DNA of 33,946 nucleotides from Actinomycetota bacterium (GTDB lineage Bacteria; Actinomycetota; Thermoleophilia; Gaiellales; Gaiellaceae): NCBI GenBank assembly GCA_020029595.1, contig JAIBJN010000013.1, positions 1 to 33,946 of the forward strand, read 5' to 3'. Shown piece by piece: positions 1 to 6,924 of this stretch (position 1 is its first letter; each line of letters starts with the position of its first letter). The notes under the pieces were generated by a model. It saw only the letters and a program-made list of their open reading frames with translations, ran no database searches and was not told where the DNA came from. The position numbers and the translations under genes were made by a program.

Positions 1-22
1 CCAAAATCGTCCTTCGTTTCAC
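1..22 (-). CDS. Possible 5' end of a minus-strand gene running off the left edge
   Basis: Reading the minus strand, a GTG at 22-20 is preceded by an AGGAGG at 32-27, four bases away, a strong Shine-Dalgarno sequence. Only seven codons are visible (MKRRTIL). The basic start could belong to a secreted or membrane protein, but nothing can be said about function. A promoter-like pair lies upstream (91-120). This rests on the start signal alone. Confidence 0.35.
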
Positions 23-90
23 CACTCCTCCTCTTCGCCCGATTCCTGTTTCGGCGCTGGCACCCGGCGAGCACCGTTCGAAGGTGCCCG

Positions 91-120
91 ATTATGAACG
101 CCGGCTCAGCGCCCTTGCAA
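91..120 (-). promoter_or_regulatory. Minus-strand promoter for the left-edge gene
   Basis: On the minus strand TTGCAA (120-115) and CATAAT (96-91) are separated by 18 bp, close to sigma-70 consensus. Transcription would start near 84 and give a leader of about 60 nt to the GTG at 22. A hairpin (GCACC / GGTGC, 71-87) sits at the start of that leader. Confidence 0.4.
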
Positions 121-131
121 CCCCCTCCCGA

Positions 132-137
132 TACGAT
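132..137 (+). promoter_or_regulatory. -10-like box for tRNA-Leu
   Basis: TACGAT at 132-137 fits TANNNT and lies 17 bases before the mature tRNA 5' end. No convincing -35 is seen at the right distance. Confidence 0.3.
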
Positions 138-154
138 GTCCCGCAGTGGAGCGC

Positions 155-239
155 GCCGAAGTGGCGGAATTGGAAGACGCGCTGGACTCAAAATCCAGTG
201 GGGCTCTGCCCCGTGCGGGTTCGATCCCCGCCTTCGGCA
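155..239 (+). tRNA. tRNA-Leu (anticodon CAA)
   Basis: An 85-nt class II tRNA that reads UUG codons. The 7-bp acceptor stem GCCGAAG (155-161) pairs with CTTCGGC (232-238), followed by discriminator A at 239. The anticodon stem CTGGA/TCCAG encloses the loop CTCAAAA, giving anticodon CAA. A long variable arm (GGGGC/GCCCC) and a T-arm with TTCGATC are present. Discriminator A and the long variable arm are leucine identity features. The 3' CCA is not encoded and must be added enzymatically. Confidence 0.97.
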
Positions 240-330
240 TCCGTTCACCTCTCCTCACGCTCGTGTGCGGACCAGCGCACAGGACGGGTACGTCCCCAAA
301 GACGAACGAGCCCGGCCGAAGTTAGACGGC

Positions 331-1380
331 GTGGCCGAGCGCGTCGCACTGCTGACGGGAGGGGGCGATTGCCCTGGGTTGAACGCGGTCATCCGCGCGG
401 TGACGCGGCGCTCTCTCGACCGCGGTTGCGAGGTGATCGGCGTCCGCGAGGGCTGGCGCGGCCTCGTCGAGGCTCAATTCGAGCCCCTCGACGACCTCGC
501 CATCTCCGGAATCCTCCCCCGCGGAGGCACGATCATCGGCACGTCCCGGACGAACCCGTACAAGCTCGACGGCGGGGTCGAGCGGGTGCTCGAGCACTTC
601 GGCCGTGAGGCCCTCGGCGCGCTGGTCGCCATCGGCGGTGAAGACACGCTCGGCGTCGCCTCGCGACTGCACGACGAGCACGGCTTCCCGGTCGTCGGCG
701 TCCCCAAGACGATCGACAACGACCTGTCCGCGACTGACTACACGTTCGGGTTCGACACCGCGCTGACAGTCGCGACCGAGGCCATCGACCGCCTGCACAC
801 GACCGCGGAGTCGCACAACCGCGTCATGGTCGTCGAAGTCATGGGTCGGCACACGGGGTGGATCGCGGTCATGAGCGGCATCGCGGGCGGGGCCGACGTC
901 ATCCTCATCCCCGAGCAGCCGATCACGGTCGAGGAGGCGTGCCGTGATCTCCAGCGGCGGCACGAGCGCGGCAAGGACTTCTCGATCGTGGTCGTCAGCG
1001 AGGGTTACGAGCTCACCTACGCCTCGGGCGAGAAGCACCAGATCGCCCAGGAGCCCGCGGCGACTGACCAGTTCGGCCACGTGCGCCTGGGGGGCGTCGG
1101 CGACGTCCTCGCCCGTGAGATCGAGGAGCGGACCGGCTACGAGACGCGCGTCACCGTCCTCGGGCACGTGCAGCGAGGCGGGACGCCGACCGCGCGGGAC
1201 CGGATCCTGGCCACGCGGTACGGGCTCAAGGCCGCCGACCTAGTGGAGGCGGAGCGGTGGGGCACGATGACGGCGCTGCGGGGCGACGCGATCGTCGAGG
1301 TGCCTCTCCGGGACGCGGTCGCCGAGCTGAAGACCGTTCCGCCCGAGTTCTACGAGGCGGCGAGGACGTTCTTCGGGTAG
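331..1380 (+). CDS. pfkA: 6-phosphofructokinase, predicted pyrophosphate-dependent
   Basis: This 349-aa protein phosphorylates fructose 6-phosphate to the 1,6-bisphosphate in glycolysis. Visible motifs are the phosphoryl-donor loop LLTGGGDCPGLN (residues 7-18), the PRGGT loop (about 63-67), GGEDT (102-106), the catalytic PKTIDND (125-131) and MGRHTGW. Bacterial ATP enzymes have Gly at the two positions filled here by Asp105 and Lys126; PPi-dependent members such as Amycolatopsis methanolica PFK have Asp and Lys. That points to PPi as donor, possibly with reversible activity. The open frame continues back through the tRNA gene, so the start must be downstream; GTG at 331 places the donor loop at the usual distance from the N-terminus. 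No clear ribosome-binding site is seen. Confidence 0.92.
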   Translation: MAERVALLTGGGDCPGLNAVIRAVTRRSLDRGCEVIGVREGWRGLVEAQFEPLDDLAISGILPRGGTIIGTSRTNPYKLDGGVERVLEHFGREALGALVAIGGEDTLGVASRLHDEHGFPVVGVPKTIDNDLSATDYTFGFDTALTVATEAIDRLHTTAESHNRVMVVEVMGRHTGWIAVMSGIAGGADVILIPEQPITVEEACRDLQRRHERGKDFSIVVVSEGYELTYASGEKHQIAQEPAATDQFGHVRLGGVGDVLAREIEERTGYETRVTVLGHVQRGGTPTARDRILATRYGLKAADLVEAERWGTMTALRGDAIVEVPLRDAVAELKTVPPEFYEAARTFFG

Positions 1381-1452
1381 ACGCGCCGCACGGCTCCCGC
1401 GGCGGGTCTATGGGAAGAGGAGCAGAAGCGCGTCAGTCGGCGCGTAGTAGAG

Positions 1453-2064
1453 CTAGCTCCCGATCTCTGGGCCACTCACGAGCTCCTCGAGGGCCGCTCC
1501 GAAGTCGGGGTCGCGCGCGAGGCCGTGGACGAGGATCGCGTCGACTCCTGCCCGCTCGAGCGCCAGCACCTGCTCGCGCGAGACGATCCGCGCCTCCGAG
1601 ACGACGAGCTTGCCGGCGGGGATGTCGGCGAGCAGGTCGAGCGTCCGCTCGAGATCCTCCTCATCCTCCCCCAGCCCCCGCTCCGAGATGAGGACGATCT
1701 CGGGATCGACCCGGTCGAGAGCCTCCTGGAGCTCCTCCTCCTCACGAACGTCGACGGCGCAATCGAGTCCGAGCTCGAGCGCCAGGCCGTAGAGTCGCTC
1801 GAGCCGGCCCTCGTCAGAGACGGCCTCGAACTCAACGACGACTGCGTCGGCGCCGGCGGCGGAGACCGTGCTCGGGTCTCCGTCACGGGCGACGATCGGG
1901 AGCCCTGTGCGCGTCCGTGCACGCTCGACGTCCCCGACTCGAAGGGCGAGCGCCTCCGCGCCGGCCGCCTCCGCGAGGGCCGCGAGCGCGTCGACGTCAC
2001 CCTCGAGCACGGGGATGACGGAGATGCCGTCGCCTTCCGAGATCGCCTGGCTGAAGCGGCTCAC
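1453..2064 (-). CDS. Degenerate TrpC-like TIM-barrel protein
   Basis: The 203-aa sequence resembles indole-3-glycerol-phosphate synthase in its second half: a block like the family's EVHDEEEL appears as DVREEEEL (105-112), then DLERTLDLLADIP and a C-terminal AGVDAILV strand (172-179). Genuine IGPS is about 260 aa. The N-terminal block with the catalytic Lys (AEIKRASPSKG) is absent, the RKDF lysine block reads ARDG (59-62), INNRDL reads ISERGL, and SESGI reads SEARI. It is therefore probably not an IGPS; a binding or regulatory role, or a different chemistry, is possible. GTG at 2064 is chosen because upstream residues look non-coding. No trp genes lie nearby. It could also be called a generic phosphate-binding barrel. 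Confidence 0.7.
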   Translation of the reverse strand: MSRFSQAISEGDGISVIPVLEGDVDALAALAEAAGAEALALRVGDVERARTRTGLPIVARDGDPSTVSAAGADAVVVEFEAVSDEGRLERLYGLALELGLDCAVDVREEEELQEALDRVDPEIVLISERGLGEDEEDLERTLDLLADIPAGKLVVSEARIVSREQVLALERAGVDAILVHGLARDPDFGAALEELVSGPEIGS

Positions 2065-2080
2065 GAATGGAGGGCGAAGA

Positions 2081-2255
2081 GTACTAGGAGGGTTTGGCGG
2101 AACGTCGCTCGTCGCCGGGGTGCGATGGTCGTTCCGAGGCAAGAACGCAGGGAGCGCTCGTAGCAGGAAGCTACGGGCGCGACCGAGGACGCCGCCTCGG
2201 GGCGAGCAGCGCGGCCCGGCGGCACAGCCTGCGTTTCGTCAAACCCTCCTGGTGC
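2081..2255. repeat. Imperfect 25-bp inverted repeats bounding a 175-bp intergenic block
   Basis: Left arm 2081-2105 and right arm 2231-2255 match in inverted orientation at 20 of 25 positions, with a perfect core AGGAGGGTTTG (2086-2096) against CAAACCCTCCT (2240-2250). The block between has a perfect hairpin CGTAGC-AGGAA-GCTACG (2159-2175). It lies between the TrpC-like gene start and the end of the short ALDH gene and contains no supported CDS. It might be a MITE-like or dispersed repeat, or paired operator sites. Confidence 0.55.
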
Positions 2256-2263
2256 CTCTGGCA

Positions 2264-3058
2264 CTAGACGCCGATCGGGTGCCAGACGGTCTTCAGCTCG
2301 AGGAAGGCGGCCGCATGCCAGGGCGACTGACCCTCCCCGTTGCGGACGATCCGCTTCACGTTCTCGGCGGCCAGGCGCTCGAGCTCCGCGATGTTGTCCC
2401 CCGCGCCGTCGAGATCGAGCGCGTTCACGTCCATGTGGCCCGCGAGCACCGGCGAGAGCTCACCCTTGCGGCCGGTGAGGACGTTGACGACGCCGCCGGG
2501 GACGTCCGCTGTGGCGAGCACTTCCGAGAGCGTGACGGCCGCGAGCGGACGCCGCTCGGAGGCGATCACGACGGCGACGTTTCCCCCCACGACGGCGGGT
2601 GCGAGACGCGAGACGAGGCCGGCCAGCGGCGGCTCCTCGGGCGCGACGATCCCGACGACGCCGGTCGGCTCCGGGATGGTGAAGTTGAAGTACGGGCCGG
2701 CGACCGGATTCGAGGAGCCGAGCACCTGCGCGAGCTTGTCCGCCCACCCCGCGTACCAGACCCAGCGGTCGATGGCCGAGTTGACCTCCGCCTCGCTCCC
2801 GGTCAGCTCCGCGAACTGACCCTTCCGCCCCTCCATCATCTCGGCCACCCGGTAGAGGACCTGGCCGCGGTTGTACGCCGTCATCCCCGCCCACCTGGGG
2901 AAGGCTTCGCGCGCGGCCCGCACGGCGTCGCGGAGATCCTTGCGCGAAGCGAGCGCGACGTTCGCGCCCTCGACCTCGTACGTGCGCCCGGACTCGGAGC
3001 GCGGGAACGCGCCGCCCAGGTAGAGCTTGTACGTCTTCTTGACCGGAAGCCGGCTCAC
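2264..3058 (-). CDS. ALDH16 C-terminal-domain-like protein, no catalytic cysteine
   Basis: A 264-aa ALDH-superfamily protein, about half the usual length. It has the N-terminal and nucleotide-binding region (WYAGWADKL, VVGIVAPEEPPLAG, GVVNVLTG) but stops before the catalytic domain, so the nucleophilic Cys and general-base Glu are missing. The IPWNFP segment of active ALDHs is VAPEEPPL here. The C-terminus (LKTVWHPIG) resembles the end of the vestigial second domain of ALDH16 proteins as I remember it. The GTG start overlaps the TGA of the upstream ALDH in a GTGA, implying translational coupling. Known family members carry both domains on one chain; this looks like the two-gene form, and the likely role is structural or regulatory partner of the active ALDH. 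Confidence 0.82.
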   Translation of the reverse strand: MSRLPVKKTYKLYLGGAFPRSESGRTYEVEGANVALASRKDLRDAVRAAREAFPRWAGMTAYNRGQVLYRVAEMMEGRKGQFAELTGSEAEVNSAIDRWVWYAGWADKLAQVLGSSNPVAGPYFNFTIPEPTGVVGIVAPEEPPLAGLVSRLAPAVVGGNVAVVIASERRPLAAVTLSEVLATADVPGGVVNVLTGRKGELSPVLAGHMDVNALDLDGAGDNIAELERLAAENVKRIVRNGEGQSPWHAAAFLELKTVWHPIGV

Positions 3059-4539
3059 GACTCGTCGAACTCCAGGTACGGCGCGAGGCCGTGGAGGCCG
3101 CCCTCGCGGCCGAAGCCGGACTCCTTGTAGCCGCCGAAGGGCGAGGCCGGGTCGAAGCGGTTGTACGTGTTCGCCCAGATCACGCCGGCGCGGAGGCGCG
3201 ACGCCATGGAGAGGATGCGCGAGCCCTTCTCCGTCCAGACGCCGGCCGAGAGCCCGTACGGCGTGTTGTTGGCCTTCTCGACCGCCTCGGCGGGCGTCCG
3301 GAAGGTGAGGACGGAGAGCACGGGGCCGAAGATCTCCTCCTGCGCGATCCGGTAGCTCTGCGCGACGTTCGTGAAGACCGTCGGCGGGAACCACCAGCCC
3401 TTCTCCGGAAGCCGGCACGGCGGCTGGTAGATCTCAGCGCCCTCCTCCTCGCCGATCGCCACGAGCGCTCGGATCCGCTCCAGCTGCTCCTGCGAGTTGA
3501 TGGCGCCGACGTCGGTGTTCTTGTCGAGCGGGTCGCCGACGCGAAGCGTGCCCATCCGGCGCTTCAGCTTCGCCACGACCTCCTTGGAGACCGACTCCTG
3601 GACGAAGAGCCGCGAGCCCGCGCAGCAGACGTGGCCCTGGTTGAAGTAGATGCCGTTGATGATCCCCTCGACCGCCTGGTCGAGCGGCGCGTCGTCGAAG
3701 ATGATGTTCGCGGCCTTGCCGCCGAGCTCGAGCGTGAGGCGCTTTGACGTGCCGGCGACGGCCCTCTGGATCTCCTTGCCGACCTCGGTGGAGCCGGTGA
3801 AGGCGACCTTATCGACGTCCGGGTGCTTGACGATCTCGGCGCCCGCGCGGCCGTCGCCCGTGACGATGTTGACGACGCCGGCCGGGAGCTCGGCCTGCCG
3901 GAGGACGTCGCAGAAGAGGAGCGCCGTGAGCGGTGTCGTCTCGGCCGGCTTGAGGACGACCGTGTTCCCCGCCGCGAGCGCCGGCGCGACCTTCCACGCG
4001 AGCATGAGGAGCGGGAAGTTCCACGGGATCACCTGGCCCGCGACGCCGACGGGGCGCGGCCTGCGGTTGGGGAAGGCGTACTCGAGCTTGTCCGCCCAGC
4101 CTGCGTAGTAGAAGAAGTGCGCCGCGGCGAGCGGCAGGTCGACGTCGCGCGACTCTCGAATTGGCTTGCCGCCGTCCAGCGACTCGAGCACGGCGAACTC
4201 CCGCGAGCGCTCCTGAAGGATGCGCGCGATGCGGAAGAGGTACTTCGCGCGCTCGCTCGGGGCGAGGTCGGACCAGCCGTTCTCGTAGGCGTCCCGCGCC
4301 GCGCGGACGGCGAGGTCGACGTCCTCGGGGCCGGCGTAGGCGACCTCCGCGAGCGGCTCCTCGTCGCGGGGCGAGACGCTCGGCGCGTACTCCTCTGAGC
4401 GCGGCTCGACCCACTCTCCGCCGACGAAGAGGCCGTAGCGCTCCTCGAGGCGAACGATCTCGCGCGACTCGGGCGCGGACGCGTACTCGAAGGCGGACGG
4501 GACCGGCGAGCGGTCCTGGCGTTTTTCGACCTCGCTCAC
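3055..4539 (-). CDS. Aldehyde dehydrogenase, NAD(P)+-dependent (ALDH16 N-domain type)
   Basis: A complete 494-aa ALDH oxidising an aldehyde to a carboxylate. Visible residues are IPWNFP with Asn174, Lys197 in LKPAE, the Rossmann GSTEVG (249-254), general base Glu271 in ELGGK, catalytic Cys305 in QGHVCCAG, and EEIFGPV. Its AHFFYYAGWADKLE segment parallels WVWYAGWADKL in the downstream partner. The gene sits near deoC, so acetaldehyde released by deoxyribose-phosphate cleavage is a plausible substrate; this is inference. GTG at 4539 is chosen because the family N-terminus begins soon after. A minus-strand TACCAT at 4556-4551, 11 bp before the start, could be the -10 box. Confidence 0.92.
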   Translation of the reverse strand: MSEVEKRQDRSPVPSAFEYASAPESREIVRLEERYGLFVGGEWVEPRSEEYAPSVSPRDEEPLAEVAYAGPEDVDLAVRAARDAYENGWSDLAPSERAKYLFRIARILQERSREFAVLESLDGGKPIRESRDVDLPLAAAHFFYYAGWADKLEYAFPNRRPRPVGVAGQVIPWNFPLLMLAWKVAPALAAGNTVVLKPAETTPLTALLFCDVLRQAELPAGVVNIVTGDGRAGAEIVKHPDVDKVAFTGSTEVGKEIQRAVAGTSKRLTLELGGKAANIIFDDAPLDQAVEGIINGIYFNQGHVCCAGSRLFVQESVSKEVVAKLKRRMGTLRVGDPLDKNTDVGAINSQEQLERIRALVAIGEEEGAEIYQPPCRLPEKGWWFPPTVFTNVAQSYRIAQEEIFGPVLSVLTFRTPAEAVEKANNTPYGLSAGVWTEKGSRILSMASRLRAGVIWANTYNRFDPASPFGGYKESGFGREGGLHGLAPYLEFDES

Positions 4540-4550
4540 GGTTGGGGGGA

Positions 4551-4560
4551 ATGGTACCGT
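4551..4560. promoter_or_regulatory. Overlapping divergent -10 boxes around a GGTACC centre
   Basis: The 28-bp gap between the divergent ALDH and methyltransferase starts contains ATGGTACCGT. Read on plus, TACCGT (4555-4560) lies 7 nt before the GTG at 4568. Read on minus, TACCAT (4556-4551) lies 11 nt before the GTG at 4539. The two boxes share bases, so the promoters may be mutually exclusive. Confidence 0.45.
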
Positions 4561-4567
4561 CGGGCCC

Positions 4568-5149
4568 GTGCGACGCCCTCGGCGCGACCGCCGGCGGTTC
4601 GTCCTGAAGTTGACGGCCCGCGGCTCCGTCTGCGCCGAGATCGGCGTCTGGCGCGGGGACTTCTCGGCGCAGATCCTCCGCACGGTGCGCCCCGCCAAGC
4701 TGCACCTCGTCGACCCGTGGGTGTTCATGACCGGAGAGGCCTACGGCGAGGCCCGCTACGGCGGCAAGGTCGCCGCCGACCAGAACGCGATGGATCGGCT
4801 CTACGAGGAGGTCGTGCAGCGCTTCGCCGGGCCGATTGCGGACGGCGTCGTCGAGGTGCACCGGTGCGGGTCCGAAGCGGCGGCCGACCTCTTCCAGGAC
4901 GGGTACTTCGACTGGGTCTACGTGGACGGCAACCACCTGTACGAGTTCGTCTCGGCCGACCTCGAGCTCTACGGCCCGAAGGTGCGCGACGGAGGCCTGC
5001 TCGCGGGCGACGACTACGGCGTGCAAGGCTGGTGGGAGGACGGGGTGACGCGGGCGGTCGACGAGTTCGTTGCGGGTCGCGGCTACGAGGTGGTCTCGCT
5101 GGCCGCCAACCAGTTCGTCCTGCGCAAGCCCGGCGTCAGTCGATCGTGA
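4568..5149 (+). CDS. Class I SAM-dependent methyltransferase (Methyltransf_24 type)
   Basis: A 193-aa protein with the small SAM-methyltransferase layout of the Methyltransf_24 group: motif I near residues 23-31 (CAEIGVWRG), LHLVDPW (about 46-52) after strand 2, DWVYVDGNHLYEF around 117-129, and DGGLLAGDDYG around 142-152. The aspartate-rich VDGNH and GDDY segments are typical of this group. The substrate is unknown; relatives act on sugars, natural products or small acids. It is transcribed divergently from the ALDH pair and its 3' end overlaps the convergent deoC by 14 bp. A TACCGT -10 box ends 7 nt before the GTG, predicting a leaderless mRNA. The N-terminal MRRPRRDRRR is basic and could be non-native if the start is downstream. 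Confidence 0.78.
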   Translation: MRRPRRDRRRFVLKLTARGSVCAEIGVWRGDFSAQILRTVRPAKLHLVDPWVFMTGEAYGEARYGGKVAADQNAMDRLYEEVVQRFAGPIADGVVEVHRCGSEAAADLFQDGYFDWVYVDGNHLYEFVSADLELYGPKVRDGGLLAGDDYGVQGWWEDGVTRAVDEFVAGRGYEVVSLAANQFVLRKPGVSRS

Positions 5150-6074
5150 AGTAGTCCGGGCTCTGGTAGCGCCCGGTTCTCTCCTTGCGGATCTGCATGA
5201 GTATGTCGTTCAGGAGCGAGGACGCGCCGAAGCGGAAGAGGTCGGGCGTGAGCCACTCGGTGCCGAGCGTCTCGTGGAGGAGAACGAGGTACTGGACCGC
5301 CTGCTTCGCGTGGCGAATGCCGCCGGCCGGCTTCATGCCGATCCTCTTCCCGGTCTCCTCGTAGACGTCCCGGATCGCCTCGAGCATGACGAGCGTGACC
5401 GGGAGCGTCGCGGCCGGCTGGATCTTTCCGGTGGACGTCTTGACGAAGTCCGCTCCCCCCGCGATCGCCAGGAGGCTCGCCCGGCGGACGTTGTCGTACG
5501 TGCCCAGCTCGCCGGTCTCGAGGATCACCTTCAGGTGCGCCCGGCCGCCGACCTCCTTCACGCGCCGCACCTCGTCGTAGACCTTCGCGTAGTGGCCGGA
5601 GAGGAACGCGCCGCGGTCGATGACCATGTCGATCTCGTCGGCCCCCAGCTCGGCCACGCGCGCGGCTTCCTCGATCTTCAGCTCGGTCGGAACCTGCCCG
5701 GAGGGGAACGCGGTCGCGACCGAGGCGACCTTTACGCCGCTCCCCCGCACCCGCTCGAGCGCGTGCGGGACGAGGTTCGGGTAGACGCAGACGGCGGCGA
5801 CCGGCGGCACCGTCAGGTCGGTCGGATCGGGCCGCATCGCCTTCGAGCAGAGCGCGGCGGCCTTACCGGGCGTGTCGGCGCCCTCGAGCGTCGTCAGGTC
5901 CATCATGCGCACGGCGAGATCGAGCGCGAAGAGCTTCGACTCCCGCTTGATCGAGCGGCGCGCGAGCGTCGCCGCCCGCTCCTCGACCGCGACCTGGTCG
6001 ACGGAGCCGATCCGCGGCAGCCGGGGCTCGAGCGGCAGCTCGAACCCGCTCGGCAGGGCGGGAGCCTGCGCCAT
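5136..6074 (-). CDS. deoC: Deoxyribose-phosphate aldolase
   Basis: A 312-aa DERA that cleaves 2-deoxyribose 5-phosphate into acetaldehyde and glyceraldehyde 3-phosphate during deoxynucleoside catabolism. The Schiff-base lysine is in VKTSTGK, the second active-site lysine in MKPAGGIR, and the DEIDMVIDRG strand is present. At about 310 aa it is of the longer DeoC type found in many actinobacteria. ATG at 6074 begins MAQAPALPSG; TACACT on the minus strand (6087-6082) ends 7 nt before it, so transcript and protein starts should coincide. The ALDH pair about 600 bp away could remove the acetaldehyde product. Confidence 0.95.
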   Translation of the reverse strand: MAQAPALPSGFELPLEPRLPRIGSVDQVAVEERAATLARRSIKRESKLFALDLAVRMMDLTTLEGADTPGKAAALCSKAMRPDPTDLTVPPVAAVCVYPNLVPHALERVRGSGVKVASVATAFPSGQVPTELKIEEAARVAELGADEIDMVIDRGAFLSGHYAKVYDEVRRVKEVGGRAHLKVILETGELGTYDNVRRASLLAIAGGADFVKTSTGKIQPAATLPVTLVMLEAIRDVYEETGKRIGMKPAGGIRHAKQAVQYLVLLHETLGTEWLTPDLFRFGASSLLNDILMQIRKERTGRYQSPDYFTID

Positions 6075-6081
6075 GGCAGAA

Positions 6082-6102
6082 AGTGTAGCCCTCCCGTAGT
6101 CT
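6082..6102. promoter_or_regulatory. Divergent -10 boxes for deoC and the metalloprotease gene
   Basis: In the 34-bp gap between divergent starts, minus-strand TACACT (6087-6082) is 7 nt from the deoC ATG and plus-strand TAGTCT (6097-6102) is 6 nt from the GTG at 6109. Both fit TANNNT at the spacing expected for leaderless transcripts. Confidence 0.5.
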
Positions 6103-6108
6103 CGCCTC

Positions 6109-6780
6109 GTGCCGCGCCTCGCCCTCGCCGCCGCCCTCGCCCAGACGGCCAATGTGCTGCGAGAGACCGGGAACCGCGTCCTCGGGATCCCGGAGCTCGC
6201 AGGCAGCCTCGCCGGCTCCCGCCGCCCGAAGAAGCTGCGCGTCAGGGTCGTGATCCTCCGCGACGAGCAGGGGAACGCCGTGGCGACGCAGACGGACGTC
6301 GAGCCGAGCCTCGCCGAGGCCCGCCGAGTCCTCCGCGAGCAACTGGCGATCGAGCTCCTCCCCGCGGCGGAGCCGATGGTAACGACCCTCGAGGTTCCCG
6401 CTCCCAAGGGCGCGCTCGACTCACCCTGCGCCGAGGGCTCCTGGCGTGCCGACTTCGGCGAGGGCGGCGCCTTCTTCCGCCGCTTCGCGCAGCGCGGGCC
6501 CGCGACCGGCTCGGGCACTCCGATCACGGTGTTCGTCGTGCGTGACGTGCTGGGCAAGGCGGGCTGCTCGCTCGGGCCGCTCGTCGATCACGTCACCGTG
6601 GACATGACCGCGCTCACGGGCCGGAGGCTCCGTGTCCTCGCGCACGAGCTGGGCCACGCCTGCGGGCTCCCGCACTCGGACTCGGCGGAGAACCTGATGC
6701 TCCCGAAGGCCATGGGCGAGCGCCTCCAGCCCTGGCAGGTCGCCGTCTTCCGCAGCTCGCGGCACGTCAAGTACCGCTAG
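6109..6780 (+). CDS. Putative metzincin-like zinc metalloprotease
   Basis: A 223-aa protein with the extended zinc site HELGHACGLPH (179-189), i.e. HExxHxxGxxH, followed by a Met-turn-like ENLMLP (194-199). That combination marks metzincins such as matrixin or archaemetzincin relatives. Three cysteines (in DSPCAEG, KAGCSLG and HACGLPH) could form a disulfide or tune the zinc. No clear signal peptide is present: the N-terminus is alanine/leucine-rich but lacks a typical n-region and cleavage site. The specific family is not recognised and the substrate is unknown. Two short TANNNT and GTG signals support this start. Confidence 0.7.
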   Translation: MPRLALAAALAQTANVLRETGNRVLGIPELAGSLAGSRRPKKLRVRVVILRDEQGNAVATQTDVEPSLAEARRVLREQLAIELLPAAEPMVTTLEVPAPKGALDSPCAEGSWRADFGEGGAFFRRFAQRGPATGSGTPITVFVVRDVLGKAGCSLGPLVDHVTVDMTALTGRRLRVLAHELGHACGLPHSDSAENLMLPKAMGERLQPWQVAVFRSSRHVKYR

Positions 6781-6785
6781 CTCTC

Positions 6786-6920
6786 ATGGCAGCGACGCTT
6801 CGTGCCGATGACGTCGGCATGAAGCGCCAGATGAGCACGAAGGCCGCCCTCGTCGGCCTCGCCACGTCGCTCGCCGGGTTCGCGGTCGCGACCGTCGCGT
6901 ACTTCGGCCCGCGCCGTTGA
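6786..6920 (+). CDS. Tiny single-pass membrane protein candidate (44 aa)
   Basis: Five bases after the metalloprotease stop an ATG opens a 44-codon frame. It has a polar start with three Met (residues 1, 12 and 16), then one hydrophobic helix of about 22 residues (AALVGLATSLAGFAVATVAY) and a basic tail FGPRR. Spacing suggests co-transcription with the protease gene. No Shine-Dalgarno is seen; translation could instead begin at Met12 (6819). Helix composition with small residues fits a membrane-interacting peptide. Short frames arise easily at this GC, so this is uncertain. Confidence 0.4.
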   Translation: MAATLRADDVGMKRQMSTKAALVGLATSLAGFAVATVAYFGPRR

Positions 6921-6924
6921 CGGG

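Noticed and set aside
94-330. N-terminal extension of pfkA through the tRNA-Leu gene
   Set aside because: The open frame covers the tRNA and has no PFK similarity; the donor loop sits next to GTG 331.
2061-2264. 67-codon frame between the TrpC-like and ALDH genes
   Set aside because: It is Arg/Ala-rich shadow translation of the inverted-repeat block and has no family resemblance.
5136-5149. Frameshift or truncation at the methyltransferase/deoC junction
   Set aside because: Both proteins are complete; the 14-bp overlap is between convergent stop regions.
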